The notes under the pieces: generated by a model
What the model was told of the DNA's origin: nothing
Database searches by the model: none
What the model saw: only the letters and a program-made list of their open reading frames with translations
Translations under genes and position numbers: made by a program
Origin: an uncultured Chryseobacterium sp.
GTDB lineage: Bacteria; Bacteroidota; Bacteroidia; Flavobacteriales; Weeksellaceae
Direction of reading: 5' to 3'
DNA length: 64,000 nucleotides
Assembly: GCA_913777465.1 (NCBI GenBank)
Contig: CAJYRQ010000032.1
Location: 1 to 64,000 of the forward strand
In this document: piece by piece, positions 35,263 through 43,832 of the stretch
Numbering within the stretch: position 1 is the stretch's first letter
Layout of the letters: each line of letters opens with the position of its first letter

Positions 35263-35469
35263 TTAAATTGTGAAATTATTCCGGTCTTGCTCCACCGAAA
35301 GAAAAAATTCCGGAAAATCTTCTGCTGAAACGGCCTGTTCGCTTTTCAGCTGTACAACACCAACCGCTTTATAGTGTGCGGCCAGCCTGATCTTTCTTTT
35401 CTTAAGTTCCTGCTCCAGTTTGATGAGGTCGGCATCCGTCCGGAGCACGGCCAAATAGGTTTTCGTCAT
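35263..35469 (-). CDS. small protein resembling a free-standing subtilase propeptide (I9-like)
   Basis: A 68-residue cytoplasmic protein. The pattern YLAVLRTDADLIKLEQEL, then AVGVVQLKSEQA, then FFLSVEQDRNN resembles the inhibitor I9/propeptide fold, whose C-terminal strand normally reads VxxVExD. It begins one base after the subtilase stop and so is the last gene of the five-gene operon. It may fold or inhibit that protease in trans. The match is weak and based on pattern only. Confidence 0.6.
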   Translation of the reverse strand: MTKTYLAVLRTDADLIKLEQELKKRKIRLAAHYKAVGVVQLKSEQAVSAEDFPEFFLSVEQDRNNFTI

Positions 35470-35470
35470 G

Positions 35471-36727
35471 TTATGCCTGTATTAATCCGTTTCCGATGTC
35501 CCTGTATTTCAAACCTTCAATCGGTTTTGCCCTGGATTCTGCCCATTCCCAGATTTCTCTGGCCGACTTTTCGGGAAACTGCTCCATGTACAAAGCCAGC
35601 AGTCCCGAAACGTGGGGCGTTGCCATGCTGGTGCCGCTCATGGCGTAATAATTACCGCTTTTGTTTTTGGTATTTTTAGGATACGAACTGATGATGTCTA
35701 CCCCCGGTGCACAGAGATTTATGTTGCCGCCGGTGGCGGGGTTCAGTCCGGCATTGGAGAACCGGGCGACTTTCATTTGGCTGTCAATAGCACCCACTGC
35801 CATAATTGATACCGAGTTGGCCGGCATGGAAACCGGTTTCGGAAGGGAGGGCCTGCTGCTTTCGTTTCCTGCCGCTGCAACAATAATACAGTTGTTTTCC
35901 AGTGCTCTGGCGCCCACCGTTTCAAAAAGCGGCGAAGGCACCTCATTCAGTTTTACGGCAGAGGCAAGCGAAAGAGACAGAATCCTGAACTTCTTGGTAA
36001 TAGCCCAGTCGATCGCATCGATAATACTGCCTGTGGTCCCTTTTCCCGAATCGGAAAGCACTTTGGCGATTTTCAGGTTGGCTTCTTTGGCAATGCCGTA
36101 GCGTCTCCCGTTATCGAGACGGATGTTTCCGGCCGCAACTCCTGCACAATGCGTTCCATGGCCATTGGGGTCCCGGTTCCAGTCTTCGCCGGCAATAAAG
36201 GATTTTCCTTCGATCTCCCTCCCTGAGAAATCCGGATGCAGCATCTCCAGGCCGGTATCAAGAATGCAGATATCGGTTCCTTTTCCTGTATATATTGAAT
36301 TTCCAAGGCTGACTGCCTTTAGTCCCCATTCCATTTCCACAAGCGGTTTTTGCGGCAATGGTTTGCTAGCCATATACTTTTCCAGCTCGTTGATTTTACC
36401 GGCCAATTCCGCCGACTGTTCCTTCAGTTCGCTGATGATCGACCATTCATCCGCCGGAAGGAATTCCCTTTCCTTTTCAAAATAAACAATCGGGTTTGAG
36501 TCGTCTTTTACGGCAGATTGCAGCTGTTCCACATCGCCGTTTTCAATGACCAGCACGCCCAGGTTTTTGTACAGCACCCCGTTGTCATTATCAATAACCT
36601 GGTAGGAACGGTTTTCCGCAGAAAGAAATTCCGAGGAAGTAATGGAGACTTCAAGCTCGTTCTCAACTTTCCGGAGGGAGCTTTTCTGCTGATCTTCCAG
36701 TACAACAATATATTTTTCTTTGTCCAT
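35471..36727 (-). CDS. S8 family subtilase without signal peptide
   Basis: A 418-residue serine peptidase with all catalytic residues: Asp157 (ILDTGLE), His190 (NGHGTHCAG), Asn288 (AAAGNES) and Ser367 (SGTSMATPH). Residues 1-130 form a propeptide-like region ending in a coiled stretch (ELKEQSAELAGKINELEKYM). No signal peptide, membrane helix or sorting domain, so it is probably intracellular. It lies 6 bases after the gene at 36734 and 1 base before the small I9-like gene. Confidence 0.9.
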   Translation of the reverse strand: MDKEKYIVVLEDQQKSSLRKVENELEVSITSSEFLSAENRSYQVIDNDNGVLYKNLGVLVIENGDVEQLQSAVKDDSNPIVYFEKEREFLPADEWSIISELKEQSAELAGKINELEKYMASKPLPQKPLVEMEWGLKAVSLGNSIYTGKGTDICILDTGLEMLHPDFSGREIEGKSFIAGEDWNRDPNGHGTHCAGVAAGNIRLDNGRRYGIAKEANLKIAKVLSDSGKGTTGSIIDAIDWAITKKFRILSLSLASAVKLNEVPSPLFETVGARALENNCIIVAAAGNESSRPSLPKPVSMPANSVSIMAVGAIDSQMKVARFSNAGLNPATGGNINLCAPGVDIISSYPKNTKNKSGNYYAMSGTSMATPHVSGLLALYMEQFPEKSAREIWEWAESRAKPIEGLKYRDIGNGLIQA

Positions 36728-36733
36728 GATCTT

Positions 36734-37312
36734 TTAATTTAATTTTAAAATCAGTTTTTCCAGCACCAGAAAAATATCCTCCGCAATCATCGTCAGCCTC
36801 AGCTTTTTATTGATCCCTGAAATCTGAGTATTATGGTTAACCAGAGAGGTCCAGAACTTTTCGATAGACCGGACGGAATACAGCTCTTTTATTTTATCGT
36901 CATCCATGACGCCGTTCTGGTATAATGAAATGACCAGACCCGAAAGCAGTTCTTCTGCCTCTTCCAGCTTCTTTTTCTCTTTGCTGTACATTTCCAAAAG
37001 AAACCCGTGGATGCTTTCCATTCCGCTGAACGAAAATCCCCAGAGCAATTCTCTTTTCCCTGTAGAAATCCGCTCCATCTTGATGGGATTAAAGCTTCTT
37101 TTTACAGTGGAGATCATATTCATGACTTTCAGCACTTCCGCTTCGTAAGTGGTATTGCCTTTGGTTTTCAGGTATTCCAGGAATTCGTTGAGAAACATTT
37201 CAAACTGCCTGTCAAAATCAAAAGACTTCGACAGGTACAGTTCCTGGACTTTATTAAAATTGCCCAGCAGTGTTTCAAGCTTCTGTATCGTATGGTGAAC
37301 AAGCTCCTGCAT
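36734..37312 (-). CDS. hypothetical helical protein of the DUF2589/subtilase operon
   Basis: A 192-residue soluble protein predicted to be almost entirely helical (for example HTIQKLETLLGNFNKVQELY and EMYSKEKKKLEEAEELLSG). No family or catalytic motif is recognised. Its ATG shares one base with the stop of the preceding gene (TAATG), and the subtilase gene follows after 6 bases. The tight spacing implies a joint function, perhaps a scaffold or regulator. Confidence 0.65.
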   Translation of the reverse strand: MQELVHHTIQKLETLLGNFNKVQELYLSKSFDFDRQFEMFLNEFLEYLKTKGNTTYEAEVLKVMNMISTVKRSFNPIKMERISTGKRELLWGFSFSGMESIHGFLLEMYSKEKKKLEEAEELLSGLVISLYQNGVMDDDKIKELYSVRSIEKFWTSLVNHNTQISGINKKLRLTMIAEDIFLVLEKLILKLN

Positions 37313-38025
37313 TACTCAAAAATAATCTGTTCCACTTCCCTGCCGTCTTTGTCCTTCATGGTGACAATCCGGATTCCTTCTTCTTCCATTTCTACGTGGA
37401 GGTTGATGAAAAGTTTATCCTTATCCTCTGCCGAATTGGTATTGGGATCGATATAAATATTATTCAGCTTTGAATTCATTAAACTGTATTTGTTTAATAT
37501 ATCTGAATAAATGGTTTTCAGGGCTTCGGATTCCGTCTCTGTGGAAGTGCCTTCAATCGGACGTTCTAAAGGTTTCGTACTAATAGGAACGGTTCTGCCC
37601 GGTATTTTGATTTCGGGAATCGTGTTTGTATTCGCCGTTATGGTCCTGGTCGTTGATATGCCGCCACCTGCCCGTACGCCGTTCAGCAGGGTTCTGAAAT
37701 CATCATTCTGTATACTTTTTACCGATACCGGCTGGATGTTAAGCAGCTTCTGTTTATTCACAAGCAGGATCTTTTCGTTTACCTGCTGAATGAATTTGGT
37801 TTCGTCAAGCTTAAAATTGCGGTCGGCATCCGCATCGATATCGGTGATCTTGACGGGAATATCCATCTTCACACTCGGTAGCGAATACCTCGGAACCTTG
37901 AAAAATTTTAAATACTCGTGTTCGGCATATTCCTTCGCGATCATCACCGCGTTTTCATCCGCTTTTTTACGGGCCTGAATTATCTCGTTGTTGAGATAAT
38001 TCAGGTAATCTGATAATCTTATCAT
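37312..38025 (-). CDS. hypothetical protein of the DUF2589/subtilase operon
   Basis: A 237-residue soluble protein. N-terminal helix (YLNYLNNEIIQARKKADENA), then a beta-type segment, VPRYSLPSVKMDIPVKITDID, resembling DUF2589-style strands, then a Thr/Ile/Pro-rich linker (NTIPEIKIPGRTVPISTKP) and a final beta segment ending QIIFE. No family is confidently recognised. Lies 11 bases after the DUF2589 gene. Confidence 0.65.
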   Translation of the reverse strand: MIRLSDYLNYLNNEIIQARKKADENAVMIAKEYAEHEYLKFFKVPRYSLPSVKMDIPVKITDIDADADRNFKLDETKFIQQVNEKILLVNKQKLLNIQPVSVKSIQNDDFRTLLNGVRAGGGISTTRTITANTNTIPEIKIPGRTVPISTKPLERPIEGTSTETESEALKTIYSDILNKYSLMNSKLNNIYIDPNTNSAEDKDKLFINLHVEMEEEGIRIVTMKDKDGREVEQIIFE

Positions 38026-38036
38026 TCCCGTAAAAA

Positions 38037-38912
38037 TTATTGGGCCAACAGTCCGAGAACTTTCTCCAGCCCGGCAGGCATTTCGTCGTTAGTTGCCTTT
38101 ACCTTTACTCCCAGCGAGTATTCTTTTTCCACTTTGATGCCGGTAGCCGAAGACCTTTTGTAAGAAACATCCACATTGAATTTTACCGGTCCGAATCCTC
38201 CTGAGGCGCCTGCTTTGATTCCGAATTCATCGCTAACGTCTTTGGTGTAGGTAGAATTCAGCTTTACATTGAAATCTACCTCACAGGTTTCGATCCTGAA
38301 AGCAGGTACATTGAGTAATGAAATGAAAGGAACGGAAATCTGGACGTCGTTCATCTTTTCTTTCGGATTATCCTTTTCATCCTCATCTTTTTCAGGATCA
38401 AAATCCGGGTTCGGCCCCATTTTTTTGTACTTGAATTCCGCCATACGGAGCTTCTGCTCATTGTCTACCGTTTCAAAGCCGACTTCCTTGATAAAATTCA
38501 CGGTGCTGATCGATGCATTGGACTGTGCTTTTACACAGGCATCCAGCGGCCCGCCGATGATCGTCGCAAAATCGATGCTTCCCAGTTCCGCTGCAAAATC
38601 AGCGCTTTCGGCTCCCGATGTTTTGAACACCTGATCGTCCGCAGCCATTCTTCCGGCTACCATTTTCAGGACTTCCGAAGAAACGGAGGCAAAGGATTTC
38701 TCCCATTTTTCATCGTAATTTCTTTTAAAATCTTCGATAATACTGATGAGCTCTTTGTTGGACAGCGCAGCCAGCTCAGCGGTTTCGATTCCTGAAACTT
38801 TCTCATAAACGGCCGGGCTTAATGATTTTTCGAGTCCGGTTAAAAGATCGATCAGTTCGTTTTTCGATTTCTTGGTGTGGTTCGCTTCCAACACCGACTT
38901 TAATGTTTCCAT
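38037..38912 (-). CDS. DUF2589 domain-containing protein
   Basis: A 291-residue soluble protein. Residues 1-120 are helical. The DUF2589 core begins near residue 133 (DFATIIGGPLDACVKAQSNASISTVNFIKEVGF), continues with a PFISLLNVPAFRIETCEVDFNVKL strand block and ends in a beta-rich domain (SVKYKRSSATG-like, KVEKEYSLGVKVKA). Family function is unknown. First gene of a five-gene minus-strand operon whose other members include a subtilase. Promoter at 38948-38955. Confidence 0.8.
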   Translation of the reverse strand: METLKSVLEANHTKKSKNELIDLLTGLEKSLSPAVYEKVSGIETAELAALSNKELISIIEDFKRNYDEKWEKSFASVSSEVLKMVAGRMAADDQVFKTSGAESADFAAELGSIDFATIIGGPLDACVKAQSNASISTVNFIKEVGFETVDNEQKLRMAEFKYKKMGPNPDFDPEKDEDEKDNPKEKMNDVQISVPFISLLNVPAFRIETCEVDFNVKLNSTYTKDVSDEFGIKAGASGGFGPVKFNVDVSYKRSSATGIKVEKEYSLGVKVKATNDEMPAGLEKVLGLLAQ

Positions 38913-38947
38913 GTTCTGTTGTTTAGGTTATTAAAAAATTTCTACTG

Positions 38948-38955
38948 CAAAGATA
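38948..38955 (-). promoter_or_regulatory. DUF2589 operon promoter -7 element
   Basis: TATCTTTG on the minus strand is an exact match to TAnnTTTG, with the start predicted about 30 bases before the DUF2589 ATG. No exact -33 TTG is visible. Confidence 0.5.
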
Positions 38956-39021
38956 GACTGCTTCATAACCTTCGCTATCAGTAGATTACCTAAACTTAAA
39001 CCGTGAAATCCCCCAAATAAA

Positions 39022-39055
39022 AAAAGTAGATTCCCCCATAGAGAACCTACTTTTA
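39022..39055. terminator. hairpin, possible terminator
   Basis: AAAAGTAGATTC pairs with GAACCTACTTTT with one mismatch around a loop of about 10 bases. It lies some 310 bases beyond the SDR stop with a repeat in between, so its role is uncertain. Confidence 0.5.
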
Positions 39056-39089
39056 ATTGTATTTGATAAGGTTTACCTTATATTTTCGC

Positions 39090-39337
39090 GAATTCGGCCG
39101 TATCTAACTTATATTCTTGGTAGAACAAAAACCGTTAACTCTCCTGGCAGGATTTTATCCTATCCTGTAATAAGCCGTCCCTTCAGGACTTTAAAACAAT
39201 ATAAAAAATAACCAAAGCCGGTTATTCAGGATTAATAAAAACTTCTTTGATAAAGTGATAACCTACTTAGTTTGATGATCAACACCTTTGAACCTAGGTC
39301 TGACAAGATAAACTTCCGGCATCCGGCTTCCCTCTTC
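39090..39337. repeat. large dispersed repeat, copy B
   Basis: Starts GAATTCGGCCGTATCTAACT (27-base block at 39090-39116) and ends with the 27-mer AACTTCCGGC.. at 39311-39337. The same two blocks in the same order occur at 46594-46865, with 23 of 27 and 22 of 27 identical bases. Confidence 0.65.
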
Positions 39338-39371
39338 ATGCCTGTTTCTTCAAGCTCACGTTAAAATTAAA

Positions 39372-40253
39372 TCAATTTGATTTTTTAGCTTTGATCATCG
39401 CTTCCAAGGCATCCCACATTTCCTGCGGAATGTCCTCCAGCATATTGAATTCGCCGGCTCCCTGCAGCCACTCGCCTCCGTCGATCGTTACGACTTCCCC
39501 GTTCATGTAAGCTGAATAATCGGATACCAGATAAGCGGCAAGGTTGGCCAGTTCCTGATGTTCGCCCACTCTTCTCAGCGGCACTTTTTTCCGCATATCG
39601 AATTTTTCCTGGAGATCTCCCGGCAGCAGCCTGTCCCATGCACCTTTTGTCGGGAAAGGCCCCGGCGCGATGGCATTGAAACGGATGCCGTATTTGGCCC
39701 ACTCTACCGCAAGGGATCTGGTCATCGCCAATACTCCGGCTTTTGCACAGGCCGACGGAACCACATAAGCAGAACCTGTCCAGGAATAGGTGGTCACAAT
39801 ATTCAGAACCGTTCCCGGCGTTTTGGAGTCGATCCAGTGTTTCCCGATGGAGAGCGTACAGTTTTTGGTACCTTTCAGAACGATGTCCAGAACCGCATCA
39901 AAGGCAGAATGGGTAAGCCTTTCGGTCGGCGAAATAAAATTTCCGGCCGCATTATTTAAGAGAATATCTATTTTCCCGAATTCTTTCAGGGCAGCTTCCT
40001 TCATGGCTTCCACCTCATCCCAGTTCCGCACGTCACAGGCTACACAAAGCACTTTGCCTCCGGTTGCTTCTTCCAGCTCCTTAGCCGTCCCCTGTAGTTT
40101 TTCCAGGTTTCTGGAGGTAATGACGACATTTGCGCCCAGTTCAAGGAAATATTTGGTCATGGCTTTTCCGAGACCGCTTCCGCCTCCCGTTACGATGGCC
40201 ACTTTATCTTTTAAGGCTCCTTCACGAAGCATAGGTTGTGTATAAAGATTCAT
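39372..40253 (-). CDS. SDR family oxidoreductase, 2,4-dienoyl-CoA reductase-like
   Basis: A 293-residue short-chain dehydrogenase. Nucleotide motif TGGGSGLGKAM and NNAAGNF. The active-site region reads TTYSWTGSAYVVPSACAKAGV, where the usual Tyr-x3-Lys is Ser-x3-Lys, as in peroxisomal-type 2,4-dienoyl-CoA reductases. EWAKYGIRFNAIAPGPFPT also fits them. It probably reduces 2,4-dienoyl-CoA during unsaturated acyl-CoA oxidation. Monocistronic, and not in the paa operon despite related chemistry. Confidence 0.85.
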   Translation of the reverse strand: MNLYTQPMLREGALKDKVAIVTGGGSGLGKAMTKYFLELGANVVITSRNLEKLQGTAKELEEATGGKVLCVACDVRNWDEVEAMKEAALKEFGKIDILLNNAAGNFISPTERLTHSAFDAVLDIVLKGTKNCTLSIGKHWIDSKTPGTVLNIVTTYSWTGSAYVVPSACAKAGVLAMTRSLAVEWAKYGIRFNAIAPGPFPTKGAWDRLLPGDLQEKFDMRKKVPLRRVGEHQELANLAAYLVSDYSAYMNGEVVTIDGGEWLQGAGEFNMLEDIPQEMWDALEAMIKAKKSN

Positions 40254-40469
40254 AATTTATTATTTAATGTCAATGGATTTATTTCTGTTCCGTTGTGTAT
40301 GTTCTCCCGTAAATTTACTATAAATATTTGTTTTTCCTGCTTAAAAAACTATGCAGGATATATCGACGACGCTCAACAAGGTTTTGCACAAATTAATAAT
40401 TATCTAAAATTATACATATTAATATCACATTAAATCCAATTAAAAAATAAATTTTTAATACTAAATTTT

Positions 40470-40477
40470 TAATTTTG
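40470..40477 (+). promoter_or_regulatory. DUF1800 operon promoter -7 element
   Basis: TAATTTTG matches TAnnTTTG exactly, 19 bases before the ATG at 40497. The upstream DNA is A/T-rich without a clear -33 TTG. Confidence 0.45.
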
Positions 40478-40496
40478 TAAAAAAATACAAACCATC

Positions 40497-42131
40497 ATGC
40501 CAAGCCTTGCTCCCAAAACCAGCGTCCTGGGATTTTCGAATGCTTACCACCTTCTCAGACGGACGACTTATAATATTACCAAAGCCAGAATCGTGGATTT
40601 TGCCACAAAGACGCCGCAGCAGGCGCTCGCGGAATTGTTCACCTTCAGCAATCCGGTTCCGCCTTCACCGCTTAATAATCTATGTGAAACAATTGTTCCT
40701 ACAGCGGCAAACCCGACAATTACCGACAGCCAAAGTACCGTCAACAGTGTGAAGTATGACCTCCACTGGTGGTTGCACAGTGCATTGAAAGATCTTTCGG
40801 CACAGCACAAAATCGTTTATTTCCTCCACATCCTTTTTGTAACGGATGACGATGCTTCGTTCTGGACCAATTTCGATTACCGGGAGCTGCTGAGATTCCA
40901 CGCCAATGGCAGCCTGAAAGATCTTGCAGTACGGGTTACCCAAAATGCGAGAATGCTGATGTTTTTAAATAATAACCTGAACCAGAATACCAGCCCCAAC
41001 CAGAATTATGCCCGTGAGTTCCTGGAACTTTTTACGATTTTAAAAGGGCCTCAGATCGCTGCGGGAAATTATACGAATTACACGGAAACTGATGTCCAGC
41101 AGGCAGCTCGGGTACTCACCGGCTTTTCCCTTACTTCATCCATTCACCTTGATAAAACGGCAAGGCTTAATTCACTGGACCCCGTTACCAATATCCCGAC
41201 CGGCGAAGTAAAGGTGAGTAAGCATGATACCGGAACCAAAACATTTTCTGCCGCCTTCGGAAGCCAGTCGATCACGGGAGGGAATACGGAAGCAACGATC
41301 AAAGCAGAGCTTCAGAACTTTGTCACGATGATTTTTAATAAGGATGAAACCGCAAAGGCCTACTGCCGGAGAATGTACCGCTATTTTGTCGGAAGGCAGA
41401 TTACCACGGAAATAGAAAATGATATTATCGTTCCGTTGGCCGCTTCACTGAAAGCTGACAATTACAACATCATTCCTGCGCTTACCACCCTTCTTAAAAG
41501 CAAACATTTTTATGATGAGGAAGACAGCATTACCGGAGACCAGACCATCGGCAATATTGTGAGAAACCCGGTAGAGCTTTACCTTCACCTGTTTTCCCTG
41601 CTTAACCTGCAGCTTCCGGCCTACACCGCTAATCCTTCGGCCATCCACAGCCTCATGGGGGTTGTAGCCAATTATTCCTCCAATATGGGCATGCCGGTAT
41701 TCAGCCCGCAGTCGGTGAACGGATATGCTGCCTATTCAAGCAGCCCGAATTATGATAAAAACTGGATCACGACTTCTTCTTTAAGGATACGGTACAACAA
41801 CACCATCGATTTCTTCATCAACGGGCTCACCTATAACGGGTTTACCTTTAAACTGAACAATGCTTCATTTGTAAAGAACAGCGGCTATTTTAGCAATCCG
41901 GGAAATGCGGACACCTTAGTTACCGAATTTCTACAGATGATGTTTGTGGAAGTACCGGACGGTACCCGTTATGATGAATTCAAAACCATTTTCCTGAACA
42001 ATCTAAGCCCCATCAACTGGCAGAATGAATGGAACAACTATACCAATACGGGAAATGCAACCAATGTAAAGATCCCTATCGACCGATTGATTAAAGCCAT
42101 CATCAAATCTCCTGAATTCCAAATACTCTAA
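40497..42131 (+). CDS. DUF1800 family protein
   Basis: A 544-residue protein. The N-terminal AYHLLRRTTYNITKARI and the central QNYAREFLELFTI with QQAARVLTGF are DUF1800 hallmarks. The late RNPVELYLHLF and ISPINWQ-like segments also fit. No signal peptide is obvious. Function unknown; DUF1800 genes nearly always precede a DUF1501 gene, as here with 4 bases between, so the two are a functional pair. Confidence 0.88.
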   Translation: MPSLAPKTSVLGFSNAYHLLRRTTYNITKARIVDFATKTPQQALAELFTFSNPVPPSPLNNLCETIVPTAANPTITDSQSTVNSVKYDLHWWLHSALKDLSAQHKIVYFLHILFVTDDDASFWTNFDYRELLRFHANGSLKDLAVRVTQNARMLMFLNNNLNQNTSPNQNYAREFLELFTILKGPQIAAGNYTNYTETDVQQAARVLTGFSLTSSIHLDKTARLNSLDPVTNIPTGEVKVSKHDTGTKTFSAAFGSQSITGGNTEATIKAELQNFVTMIFNKDETAKAYCRRMYRYFVGRQITTEIENDIIVPLAASLKADNYNIIPALTTLLKSKHFYDEEDSITGDQTIGNIVRNPVELYLHLFSLLNLQLPAYTANPSAIHSLMGVVANYSSNMGMPVFSPQSVNGYAAYSSSPNYDKNWITTSSLRIRYNNTIDFFINGLTYNGFTFKLNNASFVKNSGYFSNPGNADTLVTEFLQMMFVEVPDGTRYDEFKTIFLNNLSPINWQNEWNNYTNTGNATNVKIPIDRLIKAIIKSPEFQIL

Positions 42132-42135
42132 GATC

Positions 42136-43755
42136 ATGAACAGAAAAGACTTTTTAAAATTAATTTCTCTTGCAGGGGTAGGAACTCCTTTTTACCTCAA
42201 CGGAATGCCATCCCGGTTTATGAATCAGTTTTTGGATTTTCAGCTCAGCTGCGATGCGGTTAATGACCGCGCGTTGGTTATCCTCAGGCTTGCGGGGGCC
42301 AACGATGGGCTTAATACGGTAATCCCGATAAGCCAGTACAGCACCTACGCCGCACTGCGCCCGAACATCAAGATCAACAGTTCAGGAACAGGAAGCTATA
42401 TTCCGTTGGACAGTACGGTGGCATCCGGTAAACTCGTCGGTCTGAATCCTTCGATGACCGGATTTAAAAACCTGTATGATTCCGGGAAACTCCTGCTGAT
42501 GAACGGGGTAGGCTACCCGAACCCGAATTACTCGCATTTCCGTTCGGAAAACCTGATGTTTTCAGGAAAAGACGGTTCTACAATCGCCGATCTTCTGGAC
42601 GGGATATTCGGACGTTATCTGGGTGCTTTGTACCCGGGATTGGCCGGAAATCCGACGACCCTGAGCCCCGATCCGCTGGCCATACAGATGGGAAACCTCA
42701 ACCCTTGCCTGTTTTACGAGCATACGACCGAGAAAAATATCGAATATAATATGACGGGATTTCAATCCAGTGTTTTCAGCAATCTGAACCTGATGAACTC
42801 CGAGTATAACGACCTTTTAAGCTACATCAAAGGGGTTGCTTCGAGTATGGATGCCTATTACAACCGGGTAATGCAGGTCTTTAATGCAGGAAACAATTCT
42901 ACCACTACTTATCCCAATTCTTCATTAGGCAAGCAGCTGAAAACCGTAGCCCGGATGATCAAAGGAGGAAGCAAGACAAAAATCTTCCAGGTGAACCTGA
43001 GCGGCTTCGATACGCACGTCAACCAGGTACAGGCGGGAAGCACGCACCTGGGAACCCATGCCAATCTTCTGGGGGATATTGCCAATTCGGTGGCCGCTTT
43101 CCAGGCGGATATCCAGCAGCTGGGTATTGCCAATAAGATCATGACCGTCACCTTCAGTGAATTCGGACGCCAGGTACGGGAAAACGGAAGCACCGGAACC
43201 GACCACGGCGATCTGGCTCCTTTCTTCGTGATTGGGAATGCGGCAGCGGCAGGAATCCTGGGCGACCATCCGGTATTTACCAATCAGACCAGCTTTTATT
43301 ACAACCAGAACCAGCGGCGATACGATTACCGACAGATCTTTGCCTCTCTGCTTCAGGACTGGCTGGGGGCCAGTACAAGCCTGATGGTGGCTTCCGAGCT
43401 TGATTATTATGTCTCCGGAAACCAGAAAGTAGACGTCATCTCCAATGCGCAAAAGGCAGGAAATGTTTGTTCGTCCACTTTAGGCACCTCCAATGCAGTT
43501 TCGGAAAAAGGAATTAGAGTTTATCCGGTTCCGGCAAGCCAGTATATTTACGCAGATATTGAAAACAGAATAAATACGGAAATAAAATACCAACTTCTGG
43601 ATATGAGCGGAAGGATTATTCTTCAGCGTGCGGAAAAACCGGTTTCCGGCCGTATCGAAATCAACGTTTCCTCTGTTCCGAAGGGAGCTTATATCCTGAA
43701 ACTGACGATGGATGCTGAAGAAATCACTAGAAAGGTAATTGTATCCCATCATTAA
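42136..43755 (+). CDS. DUF1501 family protein with T9SS C-terminal sorting domain
   Basis: A 539-residue protein partner of the DUF1800 protein. N-terminus MNRKDFLKLISLAGVGTPF looks Tat-like but with a weak Arg pair. DUF1501 core: LVILRLAGANDGLN near residue 50, NYSHFRSENLMFSGKD, VNLSGFDTHVNQ and VTFSEFGRQVREN, a sulfatase-related alkaline-phosphatase fold. The last 70 residues form a T9SS type A sorting domain (IRVYPVPASQYI, KGAYILKL, terminal VIVSHH). So it should be exported to the surface, possibly after Tat folding; this route is inferred. Confidence 0.88.
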   Translation: MNRKDFLKLISLAGVGTPFYLNGMPSRFMNQFLDFQLSCDAVNDRALVILRLAGANDGLNTVIPISQYSTYAALRPNIKINSSGTGSYIPLDSTVASGKLVGLNPSMTGFKNLYDSGKLLLMNGVGYPNPNYSHFRSENLMFSGKDGSTIADLLDGIFGRYLGALYPGLAGNPTTLSPDPLAIQMGNLNPCLFYEHTTEKNIEYNMTGFQSSVFSNLNLMNSEYNDLLSYIKGVASSMDAYYNRVMQVFNAGNNSTTTYPNSSLGKQLKTVARMIKGGSKTKIFQVNLSGFDTHVNQVQAGSTHLGTHANLLGDIANSVAAFQADIQQLGIANKIMTVTFSEFGRQVRENGSTGTDHGDLAPFFVIGNAAAAGILGDHPVFTNQTSFYYNQNQRRYDYRQIFASLLQDWLGASTSLMVASELDYYVSGNQKVDVISNAQKAGNVCSSTLGTSNAVSEKGIRVYPVPASQYIYADIENRINTEIKYQLLDMSGRIILQRAEKPVSGRIEINVSSVPKGAYILKLTMDAEEITRKVIVSHH

Positions 43756-43780
43756 TCAGAGCAAATTTTGAATTAAAACA

Positions 43781-43811
43781 AAACAGCCTGATCTTTTTGA
43801 TCAGGCTGTTT
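43781..43811. terminator. bidirectional terminator
   Basis: Perfect 13-bp stem AAACAGCCTGATC with 5-base loop TTTTT, between the DUF1501 gene and the opposing DUF1573 gene. Confidence 0.88.
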
Positions 43812-43832
43812 TTATAACAAGATTAAAATTAA

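Larger units (their letters stand above)
38913..39371. other. gene-free interval with promoter, hairpin and large dispersed repeat
   Basis: About 460 bases. Holds the DUF2589 operon promoter, the hairpin at 39022-39055 and a repeat block 39090-39337. No gene found. Confidence 0.6.
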
